Source: Patescibacteria group bacterium (GTDB lineage Bacteria > Patescibacteriota > Microgenomatia > UBA1406 > GWC2-37-13). Taken from it: DNA of 64,000 nucleotides. The translations under genes were made by a program, and so were the position numbers. A model generated the notes under the pieces. That model searched no databases and was not told the DNA's origin. It worked only from the letters and a program-made list of their open reading frames with translations. Below, in pieces: positions 17,981 through 25,487 of the stretch. Numbering within the stretch: the first letter of the stretch is position 1; each line of letters opens with the position of its first letter. The DNA is taken from contig BPJC01000002.1 in the NCBI GenBank assembly GCA_026004415.1, forward strand, positions 124,001 to 188,000, given 5' to 3'.

Positions 17981-19032
17981 TAATTTTGTTTTCTTAAATA
18001 AACTGTTTGGCTGGGATAAGCAAATTCAATCTTTTCTTGTTCAAATTTTTCTTTTATTTCAAAATTAATGCTCTCTTGAGTTTTTAGATAAGCAAGGTAA
18101 TCAGCGTTTTTTAGATAATAAACAGCCTCAATAACCAACGCTGAGTCAGAGAAAGATTTAAAAACCACCCAGTCAATCTTTTCAACTTCTTTTTGTTTTT
18201 CTATGGCATCTTTTATTATCTCAATTGCTTTTTTGAGTTTTTGGTTAGTAGTGTTGTATTCTATTGTAAGTTTTAAAGATATTCTTCTGTTTTTAATTCT
18301 GCCATAGTTTTCTACTATTGTTTCGGTTAGTTCTTTATTGGGTATAATTACCTCTTGTCCTTCTAAAGATGTTATGCGGGTTGTTTTTATGCCAATGTTT
18401 TTGACTACTCCTTTGTTGTTGCCAACAACTATATAATCGTTTATCTCAAAAGGTCTGTCAAAGAATATTGAAAATGAGGCAAAAATGTCTGAAAGAATGT
18501 TCTGTAGAGCAAAAGCTATAGCAATACCTCCTATTCCTAAACCTGCAATCAAAGTTGATACATTATAGCCTAAGTTTTGAAGTGTTAACAAACCAAGTAA
18601 AATCCAAATAAGGATTTTGGTTAATCTTTTGGTTAAGAGTAAAAGTGTTTTGTCTAAATGCTGGTTTTTTTTTGTTGTTATTATGTTTTTATATGCGGCT
18701 TCAATTATTTTGTTGCTAATTTTTCCTAGTTCTATTACTATAGCAATAAATAGGCCTGAATTTAAAATTTTTCCAATATCAAATGGAAGTTGGGAGACAA
18801 ATAAGGTTGAGATTTTTATCGATATCAAAAGAATTAAATAGTTCGGAGTTTCAGCTATTGTTTTTACTATTTCGTCATCAAACTGAAGTTTTTTAGTTTT
18901 GGTAACAATATTATGTAGGTACTTAACAATCAGATCTTTTACAACTTCAATTAATAAATAAAATGCTAATATCAAAACAAAAAAATTTATGTATCTGCTA
19001 TAAATGTATTCAATCACTTCAACAAACTGCAT
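17980..19032 (-). CDS. Mechanosensitive ion channel, MscS family
   Basis: Releases solutes on hypo-osmotic shock. Several N-terminal membrane helices (residues 10-175) precede the pore helix and beta domain: NVSTLIAGLGIGGIAIAFALQ near 160-180 is the Gly/Ala-rich TM3 signature and FDRPFEINDYIVVGNNKGVV near 195-215 the MscS beta-domain. The length of 350 fits the family, with one or two extra helices at the N-terminus. A TATAAT box on the minus strand at 19041-19046 ends 8 nt before the ATG. Confidence 0.92.
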   Translation of the reverse strand: MQFVEVIEYIYSRYINFFVLILAFYLLIEVVKDLIVKYLHNIVTKTKKLQFDDEIVKTIAETPNYLILLISIKISTLFVSQLPFDIGKILNSGLFIAIVIELGKISNKIIEAAYKNIITTKKNQHLDKTLLLLTKRLTKILIWILLGLLTLQNLGYNVSTLIAGLGIGGIAIAFALQNILSDIFASFSIFFDRPFEINDYIVVGNNKGVVKNIGIKTTRITSLEGQEVIIPNKELTETIVENYGRIKNRRISLKLTIEYNTTNQKLKKAIEIIKDAIEKQKEVEKIDWVVFKSFSDSALVIEAVYYLKNADYLAYLKTQESINFEIKEKFEQEKIEFAYPSQTVYLRKQN

Positions 19033-19040
19033 AGTTTTAT

Positions 19041-19046
19041 ATTATA
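19041..19046 (-). promoter_or_regulatory. -10 box of the mscS-trmB operon
   Basis: TATAAT on the minus strand ending 8 nt before the ATG at 19032, the leaderless layout seen at many genes here. No clear -35 box. Confidence 0.4.
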
Positions 19047-19071
19047 TAAAATATAGTGTTTATAATTTGGT

Positions 19072-19503
19072 TTATTTTAGAAACTCCCTAGCTCCTTGAA
19101 TAAATCTTATCAACTCTTCTTTTGAGAATGTTAATTGACTTTTATCTCCTCCTTTGCAGTAGGATCTTACTGCATCAATTATTGTTTTGGTGAAGTTAGT
19201 TGTGAAATCTAGAAGATTTTTATAATTGTCTTTATGAAGCGGTTCCGATTTTTTTTGTATCAGTGTTTTTGTGATAGGATTTATTTGATTTCCTAAAATA
19301 TCTTCTATAACGTCTTGAATGTTTTCGTAATTATGTGTTTGAGAAATTAAATTAAACCAATCTATTATAATCTCTAGTAATGAGATTTGTTGTCTATTGC
19401 CAGCTGTAGCTATTTCGTCTTCTATCATCTTGAAAAACTGTTCTGTATATGCATCACTCCAATTTATTTCTTGTCCTTGCTCTGGATTTGAAATAAAAAC
19501 CAT
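19072..19503 (-). CDS. Hypothetical protein, 143 residues
   Basis: An acidic, helical, probably soluble protein that I do not recognise. It has no signal peptide, membrane segment or metal motif; SQLTFSKEELIRFIQGAREFLK forms an amphipathic C-terminal helix. It lies 39 bp upstream of the mscS start region on the same strand and is divergent from the tRNA-Ile gene 95 bp away. Confidence 0.65.
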   Translation of the reverse strand: MVFISNPEQGQEINWSDAYTEQFFKMIEDEIATAGNRQQISLLEIIIDWFNLISQTHNYENIQDVIEDILGNQINPITKTLIQKKSEPLHKDNYKNLLDFTTNFTKTIIDAVRSYCKGGDKSQLTFSKEELIRFIQGAREFLK

Positions 19504-19598
19504 ATTTTTAAAAATTTATAATTTTAAGTTAAACTGCTATATGTTATAATAGCTATGTATTTATAATATAATATTTTAAAACTTATTTTAATTTAACA

Positions 19599-19675
19599 GC
19601 GCGCGTAGCTCAGCTGGTTAGAGCGCAGTCCTGATAAGACTGAGGTCGATGGTTCGAGTCCATCCGCGCGCACCA
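19599..19675 (+). tRNA. tRNA-Ile (anticodon GAT), CCA encoded
   Basis: A full cloverleaf of 77 nt. The acceptor stem pairs GCGCGCG (19599-19605) with CGCGCGC (19665-19671), the D arm is TAGCTCAGCTGGTTAGAGC, the anticodon loop centres on GAT, and the T arm contains GGTTCGAGTCC. The discriminator A is followed by an encoded CCA, unlike the other three tRNA genes in the window. The defence operon lies directly on its 3' side. Confidence 0.96.
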
Positions 19676-19761
19676 GAAGTCAGGTTATTGTGTGTTTATA
19701 CAATCAAGATCAATCTTATTCTATTAATTTCTTAAAAGTATTTAGCGCTGGGACTGAAAAA

Positions 19762-22152
19762 TTATAAATTAAGACCTAAATATTGCTTAATTTTGCCTTT
19801 TAATTCATTCCACGAAGTTGAGCCATCTTTGGGGTAATGAGCCAATCCGCCGGTATTACAATAGTTATAGATCTCCAGTATAATCCTTTTATTATTTATT
19901 AATCTCTCAAATTTTTCTGTCCCATTTTTAGCTACTTTTTCAATCATATTGGACAGTTTATCTTCAGAGTATCCAAAATATCCTTCTTTGATTTTAGTCT
20001 CTAAACAAAAACGTAATTTTTGCCCGAACACAATTATATTTTCGTCACTCCCTGAGACTGAGTCAATTTGATTAAAATCTTCTTCGAATTTATCACAGAC
20101 CAAATTTATAAACCTTTCAGAATCCTTTGTTTTATAATGATGGATCGATGAAGCGCCAAAAGTTTTAAAAATATAATAAAAATTCCTGTTACTGATTTGT
20201 TTTAAACAATATTCTCTAAATAGCGGATCGCAAGTAAATATAAAGACTTGGGAAAAATCTTTAGTTTCTCTTTCTATTATTTCTGAGGTTGACTTCCTTT
20301 TGCCAGCATCAAAACTAGTTATAGGATCATCAAAAACTATAATTTTGTTTTTATCTCTTAATTTTTGTAATCGTGCAAAGAAAAATGCCAATGCAATAAC
20401 TTGTTTCTCGCCCTCGCTTAGTTTACTCGTACGGTCTTCTCCGTTATATTCAACACGAAAACCACATTGAGCAGGATTCCTGGGATTTCTCCTATCGTAA
20501 GTTGCTTGTCCTTGTATTTCAAATATATCCATTGAGGGGCTTATTTCTTTAACAAACTGCTTAATTAGAGAGAAATATTCGGAGACAAATTCATTAAACT
20601 GCTCTACTATTTTCTCTTTAAGAAGTTGGTAAATTTTTTCTAAAGATTCAACAATTTCGTTATTTTTATTGTATTGTTCTTTAGCTTTGAAAAAGTTTTC
20701 TAAACTTTTTTTGTTTTCAGCATAAAACAATTTCTTTTCAATATCTTTAATTTTATTCTCTATCTCTGCTTTTTTAGCAACAAGTTTTCCTGTCTCAATA
20801 TCTTTTTGTAATTCCCTGACTTTTCTGTTTATGTCATCAACTAACTCATTATATTTTTTAATATCTCTATTAACCCTATCAATAATTCTTTCGATTTCTT
20901 TAAACTTCGTCCCTCCGATCTTATCTAGTATTTTTCTTTCTTTCTTTAAAACCAAATTAAGTTCGTCTCTAACAATCGTCTTTTCAGTCGTCGATAATTT
21001 TACTTCTGGTAAATCATCAATACTTATTGCGATAAAGGATTTAATAGTTTGTAATCCTGTTTGATTATTTAATGGAGACTGTAAATCTAATAGATTTTCT
21101 AAAATTCTCCGATAGCTTCTTAATAAAGTTTTAACTTTTTGTTCTTCTTTAAAAAAAGTTTCGTTGAAGATATTTTGATAATCTTTAATTATTTGTATAA
21201 AATCACCGTTTCTAATTTTCTGTTCGCAAAAAGGACATTCATTTGTTTCTTTTGTGATTAAGGAGAGCCCGTGTTTAATAAAATCTTTCTTGTGGGCAAT
21301 TTTATGTAAAGTTTGTTGTATACCGCGGGATATTGTAAAAGAAAATAAATCAATAGGATTTATTTTTGTCGTACCCTCATTTGTTGTTTGTATTTCTAAA
21401 GAAAAGTTTATTTCTATTCTCGAAAGCAAAGAAATTTTGGATAGTTCTGACTTCTTCTTTAATGCTTTGTCAATTTTACCAAGAATATCATTTTGATTTT
21501 TAAGTTGTTGTTTTATAACCGGAAGATCATCTTCTCTTAAACCTTTTATTAGTTCTTTATCTTGTTCTAATTGATCTACTGTGATACTTTGTTTGCGTAA
21601 GATTGTTTCAAGGCTTATTCTTTCCTTTTCTAAAAATAATCTGTTCTTTTCTGAAATATAGCTTTTTAGGTTATTTATCTTTTCTATCTCATTATGGTAA
21701 TCATTAAAATTACCTAAGAATATTATTGACCTTCCCCTTTGTTGTCTACGTTGGGGAGAGTCTATATATTCTGGCCCTATAGCATGAACATATTTATCTA
21801 CAAAATATTTATCAAAGATCAAAAATTTCCTTTTTAGTTTATCTCCGTTAGTCCACTGCGAGTTATCAAATTCAATTTCCGATTCATCATCCAGAATTAC
21901 TTTTATATATTGTTTATCATTAGGTGGGCGATCCCAATTTCTTTTAAGCTCAATACTTTCTCCATTGAGAGATTTAAAAATATCAACCAATTTTGATTTT
22001 CCGCTTCCATTTTCAGCGAAAAAGATATTGTATTTTTTGAAATTATCATCAGGATTATTGGAATTATTACCACGATCTACATTAATCTCGTCCCAATTGA
22101 AAGAGAAGAAAGAAAAAACATTATCTATTTTTGCTATTTTCTTGATTATCAT
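19762..22152 (-). CDS. RloC/PrrC-like AAA ATPase, candidate anticodon nuclease
   Basis: A 796-residue SMC/Rad50-like ATPase. Walker A is AENGSGKSK (about 47-55), a long coiled coil carries a single CPFC zinc-hook-like motif near 305, the ABC signature is LSEGEKQVIALAFF near 576, and Walker B is IIVFDDPITSFD near 607. The last 100 residues hold RFCLE (R714, E718) and LAHYP (H772), matching the R-x3-E...H residues described for the anticodon nuclease PrrC, with a longer spacing before the His. Known PrrC/RloC proteins cut tRNA at the wobble position when a restriction system is inhibited or DNA is damaged. It is the last gene of a restriction-modification operon and overlaps the 57-residue ORF by 32 bp. 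ATPase family assignment is firm; nuclease activity is inference. Confidence 0.82.
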   Translation of the reverse strand: MIIKKIAKIDNVFSFFSFNWDEINVDRGNNSNNPDDNFKKYNIFFAENGSGKSKLVDIFKSLNGESIELKRNWDRPPNDKQYIKVILDDESEIEFDNSQWTNGDKLKRKFLIFDKYFVDKYVHAIGPEYIDSPQRRQQRGRSIIFLGNFNDYHNEIEKINNLKSYISEKNRLFLEKERISLETILRKQSITVDQLEQDKELIKGLREDDLPVIKQQLKNQNDILGKIDKALKKKSELSKISLLSRIEINFSLEIQTTNEGTTKINPIDLFSFTISRGIQQTLHKIAHKKDFIKHGLSLITKETNECPFCEQKIRNGDFIQIIKDYQNIFNETFFKEEQKVKTLLRSYRRILENLLDLQSPLNNQTGLQTIKSFIAISIDDLPEVKLSTTEKTIVRDELNLVLKKERKILDKIGGTKFKEIERIIDRVNRDIKKYNELVDDINRKVRELQKDIETGKLVAKKAEIENKIKDIEKKLFYAENKKSLENFFKAKEQYNKNNEIVESLEKIYQLLKEKIVEQFNEFVSEYFSLIKQFVKEISPSMDIFEIQGQATYDRRNPRNPAQCGFRVEYNGEDRTSKLSEGEKQVIALAFFFARLQKLRDKNKIIVFDDPITSFDAGKRKSTSEIIERETKDFSQVFIFTCDPLFREYCLKQISNRNFYYIFKTFGASSIHHYKTKDSERFINLVCDKFEEDFNQIDSVSGSDENIIVFGQKLRFCLETKIKEGYFGYSEDKLSNMIEKVAKNGTEKFERLINNKRIILEIYNYCNTGGLAHYPKDGSTSWNELKGKIKQYLGLNL

Positions 22153-22294
22153 GTTTACTTATCTTAAAATTAAGAATACCTACAGCTTCAATATCTTTTA
22201 TAATTTTTTCGATGCTTTTATTAGTGCAAATAATTTCAGCAAGTTGCTTTTCTTTATCATCAAGAGAATTTTTTATCAGATCAAGCAAGTTCAT
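22121..22294 (-). CDS. Small ORF (57 residues) between endonuclease and RloC-like gene
   Basis: The start ATG lies 2 bp after the endonuclease stop, and the end overlaps the RloC-like gene by 32 bp, so it is positioned as a coupled operon member. The protein is charged and helical (LLDLIKNSLDDKEKQLAEII, then IEKIIKDIEAVGILNFKI) with a single Cys; it has no recognised domain. Its placement just upstream of a toxin-like ATPase makes a regulator or antitoxin-like role possible, which is inference. It could also simply link translation of the two large genes. Confidence 0.55.
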   Translation of the reverse strand: MNLLDLIKNSLDDKEKQLAEIICTNKSIEKIIKDIEAVGILNFKISKHDNQENSKNR

Positions 22295-22296
22295 AT

Positions 22297-23424
22297 TTAC
22301 TCTTCTGAAATAAAATTATAAGTTTTCTTAATAGAGGGAATAGTTTGATAAATAGAAACTATAGGCTCTAAATCTAAATTATTTCCATAATAATAAAGTA
22401 GATCTTGGATAAGATCCTCTATAATGTTGATAACAAAAAGCGAGTACCTTGTGTCGTTTAAGGGGGGTAGGGTTTTGTCTGATTGAAAAGATCCGTCTTC
22501 TTTTGAAAATCCGATCACTTGATCTCTTATCTGTTTTAATCCGGCTACTAGTTTTTTCAACTCATTTTCCTTTAGTTCTACTCGCGGATAAAGAAAGTCT
22601 AAGCTATATACTAGTTGAAATAACCCGTAAGAGTTTAACTCTTCGTCTATGAAAGATAGAAGATATATTAACCACAAATTAGCATTCACGGGGGTTTTCT
22701 CTATGTGATTAAGAGTAAAACATACCTTAAAAAATCCATCTAAACTTTTAGGTACGATCTTTAATATTTTATCTTCGTCGATAACTTGTTGTAATAAATG
22801 AGATAATTTTTCTTTTTCAATCTCGATAGCTTCGTGTTGGAAGTTGAGTATAAAGATTTTTTTATCTATTAGCTCGCAAACAGATTTAAGTTTATTGTCT
22901 TTTTTCAATATCTTTTCAAACTTATCTCTAGAAACTCTAAAAACTGGAGCGTTGCCCCAGGCGGCGGCGACCGTTTGCGTAGAATTTTTAGCTATCCAAG
23001 CAGGGTCCAAAAGCGCATATTGATGGGTTGGCTTAATGATGTATAAAATTTTTGTATCTTCTTTGGGAACCCTTTTCTTTAATCTTCTATCCTTTGGAGC
23101 AATCTTTGAAATTTTAAAATCATAAGCATTTAATTCCTCTTTTGCGTATTGAAATTCTATATACTTAACCTCTCCATCTGGATATTTAACAATAAAATCT
23201 GGATCCCTTGTTATTCCTCCCTTTCTCAAAAACCATATAAACTTATCACCGCCAAATTTTTCTACAACAGCATATTTATTTTCTTCCCGAATTTTCTCTC
23301 TAATCCAAGGTAAAACCTCCAGCTCTGCAATAGCTTTTTGTTTCATATCTTTACGATACTCAAGATATGTCCTTGATTTAATATCACTTGATTGGGCGTA
23401 TATTGTCTTTGTATCTAAATCCAT
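22297..23424 (-). CDS. Putative type II restriction endonuclease, PD-(D/E)xK-like
   Basis: A 375-residue protein located 4 bp after the DNA methyltransferase. Residues 74-92 read DPDFIVKYPDGEVKYIEFQ: P75-D76 followed 14 residues later by E90-F-Q92 gives a PD-(D/E)xK-like core in which Gln replaces the usual Lys. The preceding GGDKFIWFLRKGGITR fits the strand before it. The remaining 280 residues, mostly helical, could hold the target-recognition part. I do not recognise the subfamily. Its partner gene and the operon context support the restriction role; the specificity is unknown. Confidence 0.68.
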   Translation of the reverse strand: MDLDTKTIYAQSSDIKSRTYLEYRKDMKQKAIAELEVLPWIREKIREENKYAVVEKFGGDKFIWFLRKGGITRDPDFIVKYPDGEVKYIEFQYAKEELNAYDFKISKIAPKDRRLKKRVPKEDTKILYIIKPTHQYALLDPAWIAKNSTQTVAAAWGNAPVFRVSRDKFEKILKKDNKLKSVCELIDKKIFILNFQHEAIEIEKEKLSHLLQQVIDEDKILKIVPKSLDGFFKVCFTLNHIEKTPVNANLWLIYLLSFIDEELNSYGLFQLVYSLDFLYPRVELKENELKKLVAGLKQIRDQVIGFSKEDGSFQSDKTLPPLNDTRYSLFVINIIEDLIQDLLYYYGNNLDLEPIVSIYQTIPSIKKTYNFISEE

Positions 23425-23428
23425 AGTT

Positions 23429-24481
23429 TTAAATAAATAGCTTAGTCTGGTAATTATTTAAATTTTTAATTGCGACCTCTGCTATTTCGGGCACTATCTC
23501 ATAACCAACACCATTTCTTTTAAGATCAGCAGCCGTTTTTAGGGTGGTGCCGCTCCCCAAAAATGGATCTAACACTACCTCCCCCACAAAAGAAAATGCT
23601 TTTATAATTCTATAAGGTAATTCATAGGGAAAAGGGGCAACATGCGATCTACTATCTCCGCTATTTTGGGGTTTCATTGTCCAAACATCGGTATTTTTTA
23701 TACTCAACCAAAATTCTTTATCAAGCTTGGATTCCTCTTTTTGTTTTTTGGTTAAGTGTTCGTATTTATTAAAACCTTTCCTGTCCGGCTTATTAAATTC
23801 CAGAATAAATTCATGCATGTTATTTATCAAAATTCCCCCGGGATATGGATATGTCCCAAAATGAGCTCTAACTCCATGTGTTTTATGCCAAATAATATCT
23901 CTTTTGAAAATAAAACCAATTTTCTCCATCAGGTCTATAGTTCTCCCAACTAAATTTAGTGACTTAAAACCATTACTATTATCTCTTACTGGTAGATTCA
24001 TAATATTTATAAAGGCTTTTCTGCCGGGCTGTAATACCCTAAAAACTTCTCTCCACACAATGCCTATTTTTTCAAACCATTCATCTAAATTATGAATGTT
24101 TCCCAAGTCATTTTCTATGGGTTTTTTAGTGTACATTTTAGCGTCAAAATAAGGAGGTGAGGTAATCATCAAATGAATCGAGTTGTCCTCTAACTCTTCC
24201 ATTTTCATTGCATTTTTTACATAGATCTTCTGTGTAGTGCCGTTTATGTTTAGTATGTTTTCTGTTGGAATGCTTTTCTTTTTAGTTTTTCTGTTCTGAT
24301 AAGGATATTCCGCTTCATATTTTTTTAATTCTTTCAAATCAAATCTTTTTTGACCACTTGCGGCTGTAATACATTTAATTTTTTTAGCTCTAACTAAACC
24401 GTGTAGCTTCTGTACGGTAATACCTAAATATTTTGCCGCTTCTGTAGATGATAAATATTTTCTTTCTTTGTAATCGTTCAT
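23429..24481 (-). CDS. DNA methyltransferase (N4-C or N6-A, beta-type order) with N-terminal HTH
   Basis: A 350-residue modification enzyme. Residues 8-55 form a MerR/excisionase-type helix-turn-helix (LSSTEAAKYLGITVQKLHGL, ending in a SGQKRFDLKELKKY wing). The catalytic motif IV is TSPPYF at 107-112, and the SAM motif LDPFLGSGTTLKTA follows near residue 310, so the order is beta-type. SPPY is most common in N4-cytosine enzymes but also occurs in some N6-adenine ones. The HTH fusion may let the enzyme bind its own promoter or help choose targets. It precedes the endonuclease gene by 4 bp. Confidence 0.92.
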   Translation of the reverse strand: MNDYKERKYLSSTEAAKYLGITVQKLHGLVRAKKIKCITAASGQKRFDLKELKKYEAEYPYQNRKTKKKSIPTENILNINGTTQKIYVKNAMKMEELEDNSIHLMITSPPYFDAKMYTKKPIENDLGNIHNLDEWFEKIGIVWREVFRVLQPGRKAFINIMNLPVRDNSNGFKSLNLVGRTIDLMEKIGFIFKRDIIWHKTHGVRAHFGTYPYPGGILINNMHEFILEFNKPDRKGFNKYEHLTKKQKEESKLDKEFWLSIKNTDVWTMKPQNSGDSRSHVAPFPYELPYRIIKAFSFVGEVVLDPFLGSGTTLKTAADLKRNGVGYEIVPEIAEVAIKNLNNYQTKLFI

Positions 24482-24499
24482 AAGTTTTACTTAACGAAA

Positions 24500-24664
24500 T
24501 CAATCACTAATTCTTATCCCTAGATATTTATCAATTTTCTCTAGTTCTTCAAGTGTTGGGTTAGATTTTCTTTTGTTTCTCTCTTGACAATTGTATTTAA
24601 GGCTAAACCAGGTTCTTTGAATGGGCGATCTTGGAATATACTTTTTTTTTGGCGCAGTTTGCAT
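24500..24664 (-). CDS. Small leader ORF (54 residues) of the restriction operon
   Basis: The frame runs from an ATG at 24664 to a TGA 18 bp before the methyltransferase ATG. The predicted protein is basic at the start and has a helical acidic C-terminus (NPTLEELEKIDKYLGIRISD); the composition looks like a real protein, with Trp, Cys and Tyr. No helix-turn-helix of the usual controller type is visible. A second frame that starts at 24690 with a good Shine-Dalgarno overlaps it and shares an A9 run with it; a -1 slip at that run would join the two into one protein of about 62 residues. Confidence 0.45.
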   Translation of the reverse strand: MQTAPKKKYIPRSPIQRTWFSLKYNCQERNKRKSNPTLEELEKIDKYLGIRISD

Positions 24665-24690
24665 CTTTTTTTTCCGATCTTATTTGTCAT
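24541..24690 (-). other. Overlapping alternative leader frame with Shine-Dalgarno (49 codons)
   Basis: This ATG is preceded by AAGGT about 7 nt upstream, the best ribosome-binding site in the operon. The frame reads MTNKIGKKRCKLRQKK and then passes the A9 run at 24642-24650 into a less protein-like sequence ending at TAG. It is either the true entry point, followed by a frameshift into the 24500-24664 frame, or a chance overlap. Confidence 0.3.
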
Positions 24691-24748
24691 ACTTTTACCT
24701 TGAAATATACAAATTTCACTTTAGTACGTTTATAATTTATTTACTACA

Positions 24749-24777
24749 ATAATAACTGATTTCCCAATCATAGTCAA
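24749..24777 (-). promoter_or_regulatory. Promoter of the restriction/RloC-like operon
   Basis: On the minus strand, TTGACT (24777-24772), a 17-nt spacer and TATTAT (24754-24749) form a near-consensus housekeeping promoter. The predicted start near 24742 leaves a leader of about 50 nt with a Shine-Dalgarno before 24690, unlike the leaderless promoters of most genes in this window. Confidence 0.65.
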
Positions 24778-25042
24778 CAAAAATAAATCATATGAGGTTT
24801 TCTTTTTCTGTTGTTAGTTGATGTTTTTCATTAATCAGGAGGTTTTGATAAAATAAATTCAATCAGAGTATTGTAACTACACTAGAATCTGCCCTTTTGG
24901 AGTTATCTTTTTACTACTTATTTCTAATAATTTAATCAACTTGGTTCAGCATAGTTTTATAAATATGCTTTTATAATTAGTTTTTTTATATTTTAATTAT
25001 TTTATACCCTTAAGATCTATGACATTAATAACGATGTAAAAT
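24778..25042. other. Intergenic region upstream of the defence operon
   Basis: AT-rich and without a convincing ORF, RNA gene or hairpin. I searched it for a copy of the tRNA-Ile 3' end that would mark an attachment site and found none. Confidence 0.5.
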
Positions 25043-25486
25043 TTAAATATTTTTTAAATATACATCTATATTTGCTAATATTTTTTTTAGAGATTCAATA
25101 TCGTATTGTATTTCAGAACCTTTTAGTGCTTCCTGATGTCCTAAATTAAGTATTCTATAAATCTCTTTATCTTCTGATGGTTCATCTTCTGGTGATTGGT
25201 TATTATTAATTTTTTCTAATAAATTAACAACTTTTTCAACTTTATTGATATATATATCTAAATTTGGAATTCCTGATTCTATAGCGACTGATAGGGATGA
25301 TAAGTCGTTAGACAATTGTTGCACTAATATAAAAATATAATTAATTTTTTTACTATCGTTTTCAAATTCTTCAATTGAGGCAAATATTTGATTTATTAAG
25401 TTTTGTATTCTTAATTTTAATTTGTTAAGTCTTTCATTATTATCGGGACTACCTAAAATATTTGGATTTTTCGGTCCTAAATTCAT
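25043..25486 (-). CDS. Hypothetical coiled-coil protein, 147 residues
   Basis: I do not recognise it. It is acidic, with heptad-like helices (LNKLKLRIQNLINQIFASIEE; VVNLLEKINNNQ) and a C-terminal helix, and has no signal or membrane segment. It lies 1 bp after the prenyl synthase stop on the same strand, so it is probably co-expressed with it. The N-terminus is Asn/Pro-rich and probably disordered. Confidence 0.65.
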   Translation of the reverse strand: MNLGPKNPNILGSPDNNERLNKLKLRIQNLINQIFASIEEFENDSKKINYIFILVQQLSNDLSSLSVAIESGIPNLDIYINKVEKVVNLLEKINNNQSPEDEPSEDKEIYRILNLGHQEALKGSEIQYDIESLKKILANIDVYLKNI

Positions 25487-25487
25487 T

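Noticed and set aside
17853-18930. Plus-strand frames opposite trmB and mscS
   Set aside because: They are mirror images of well-supported minus-strand genes, with no motif or start signal of their own.
24482-25042. Attachment-site repeat of the tRNA-Ile 3' end
   Set aside because: No matching stretch found on either strand; no integrase or transposase gene in the window.
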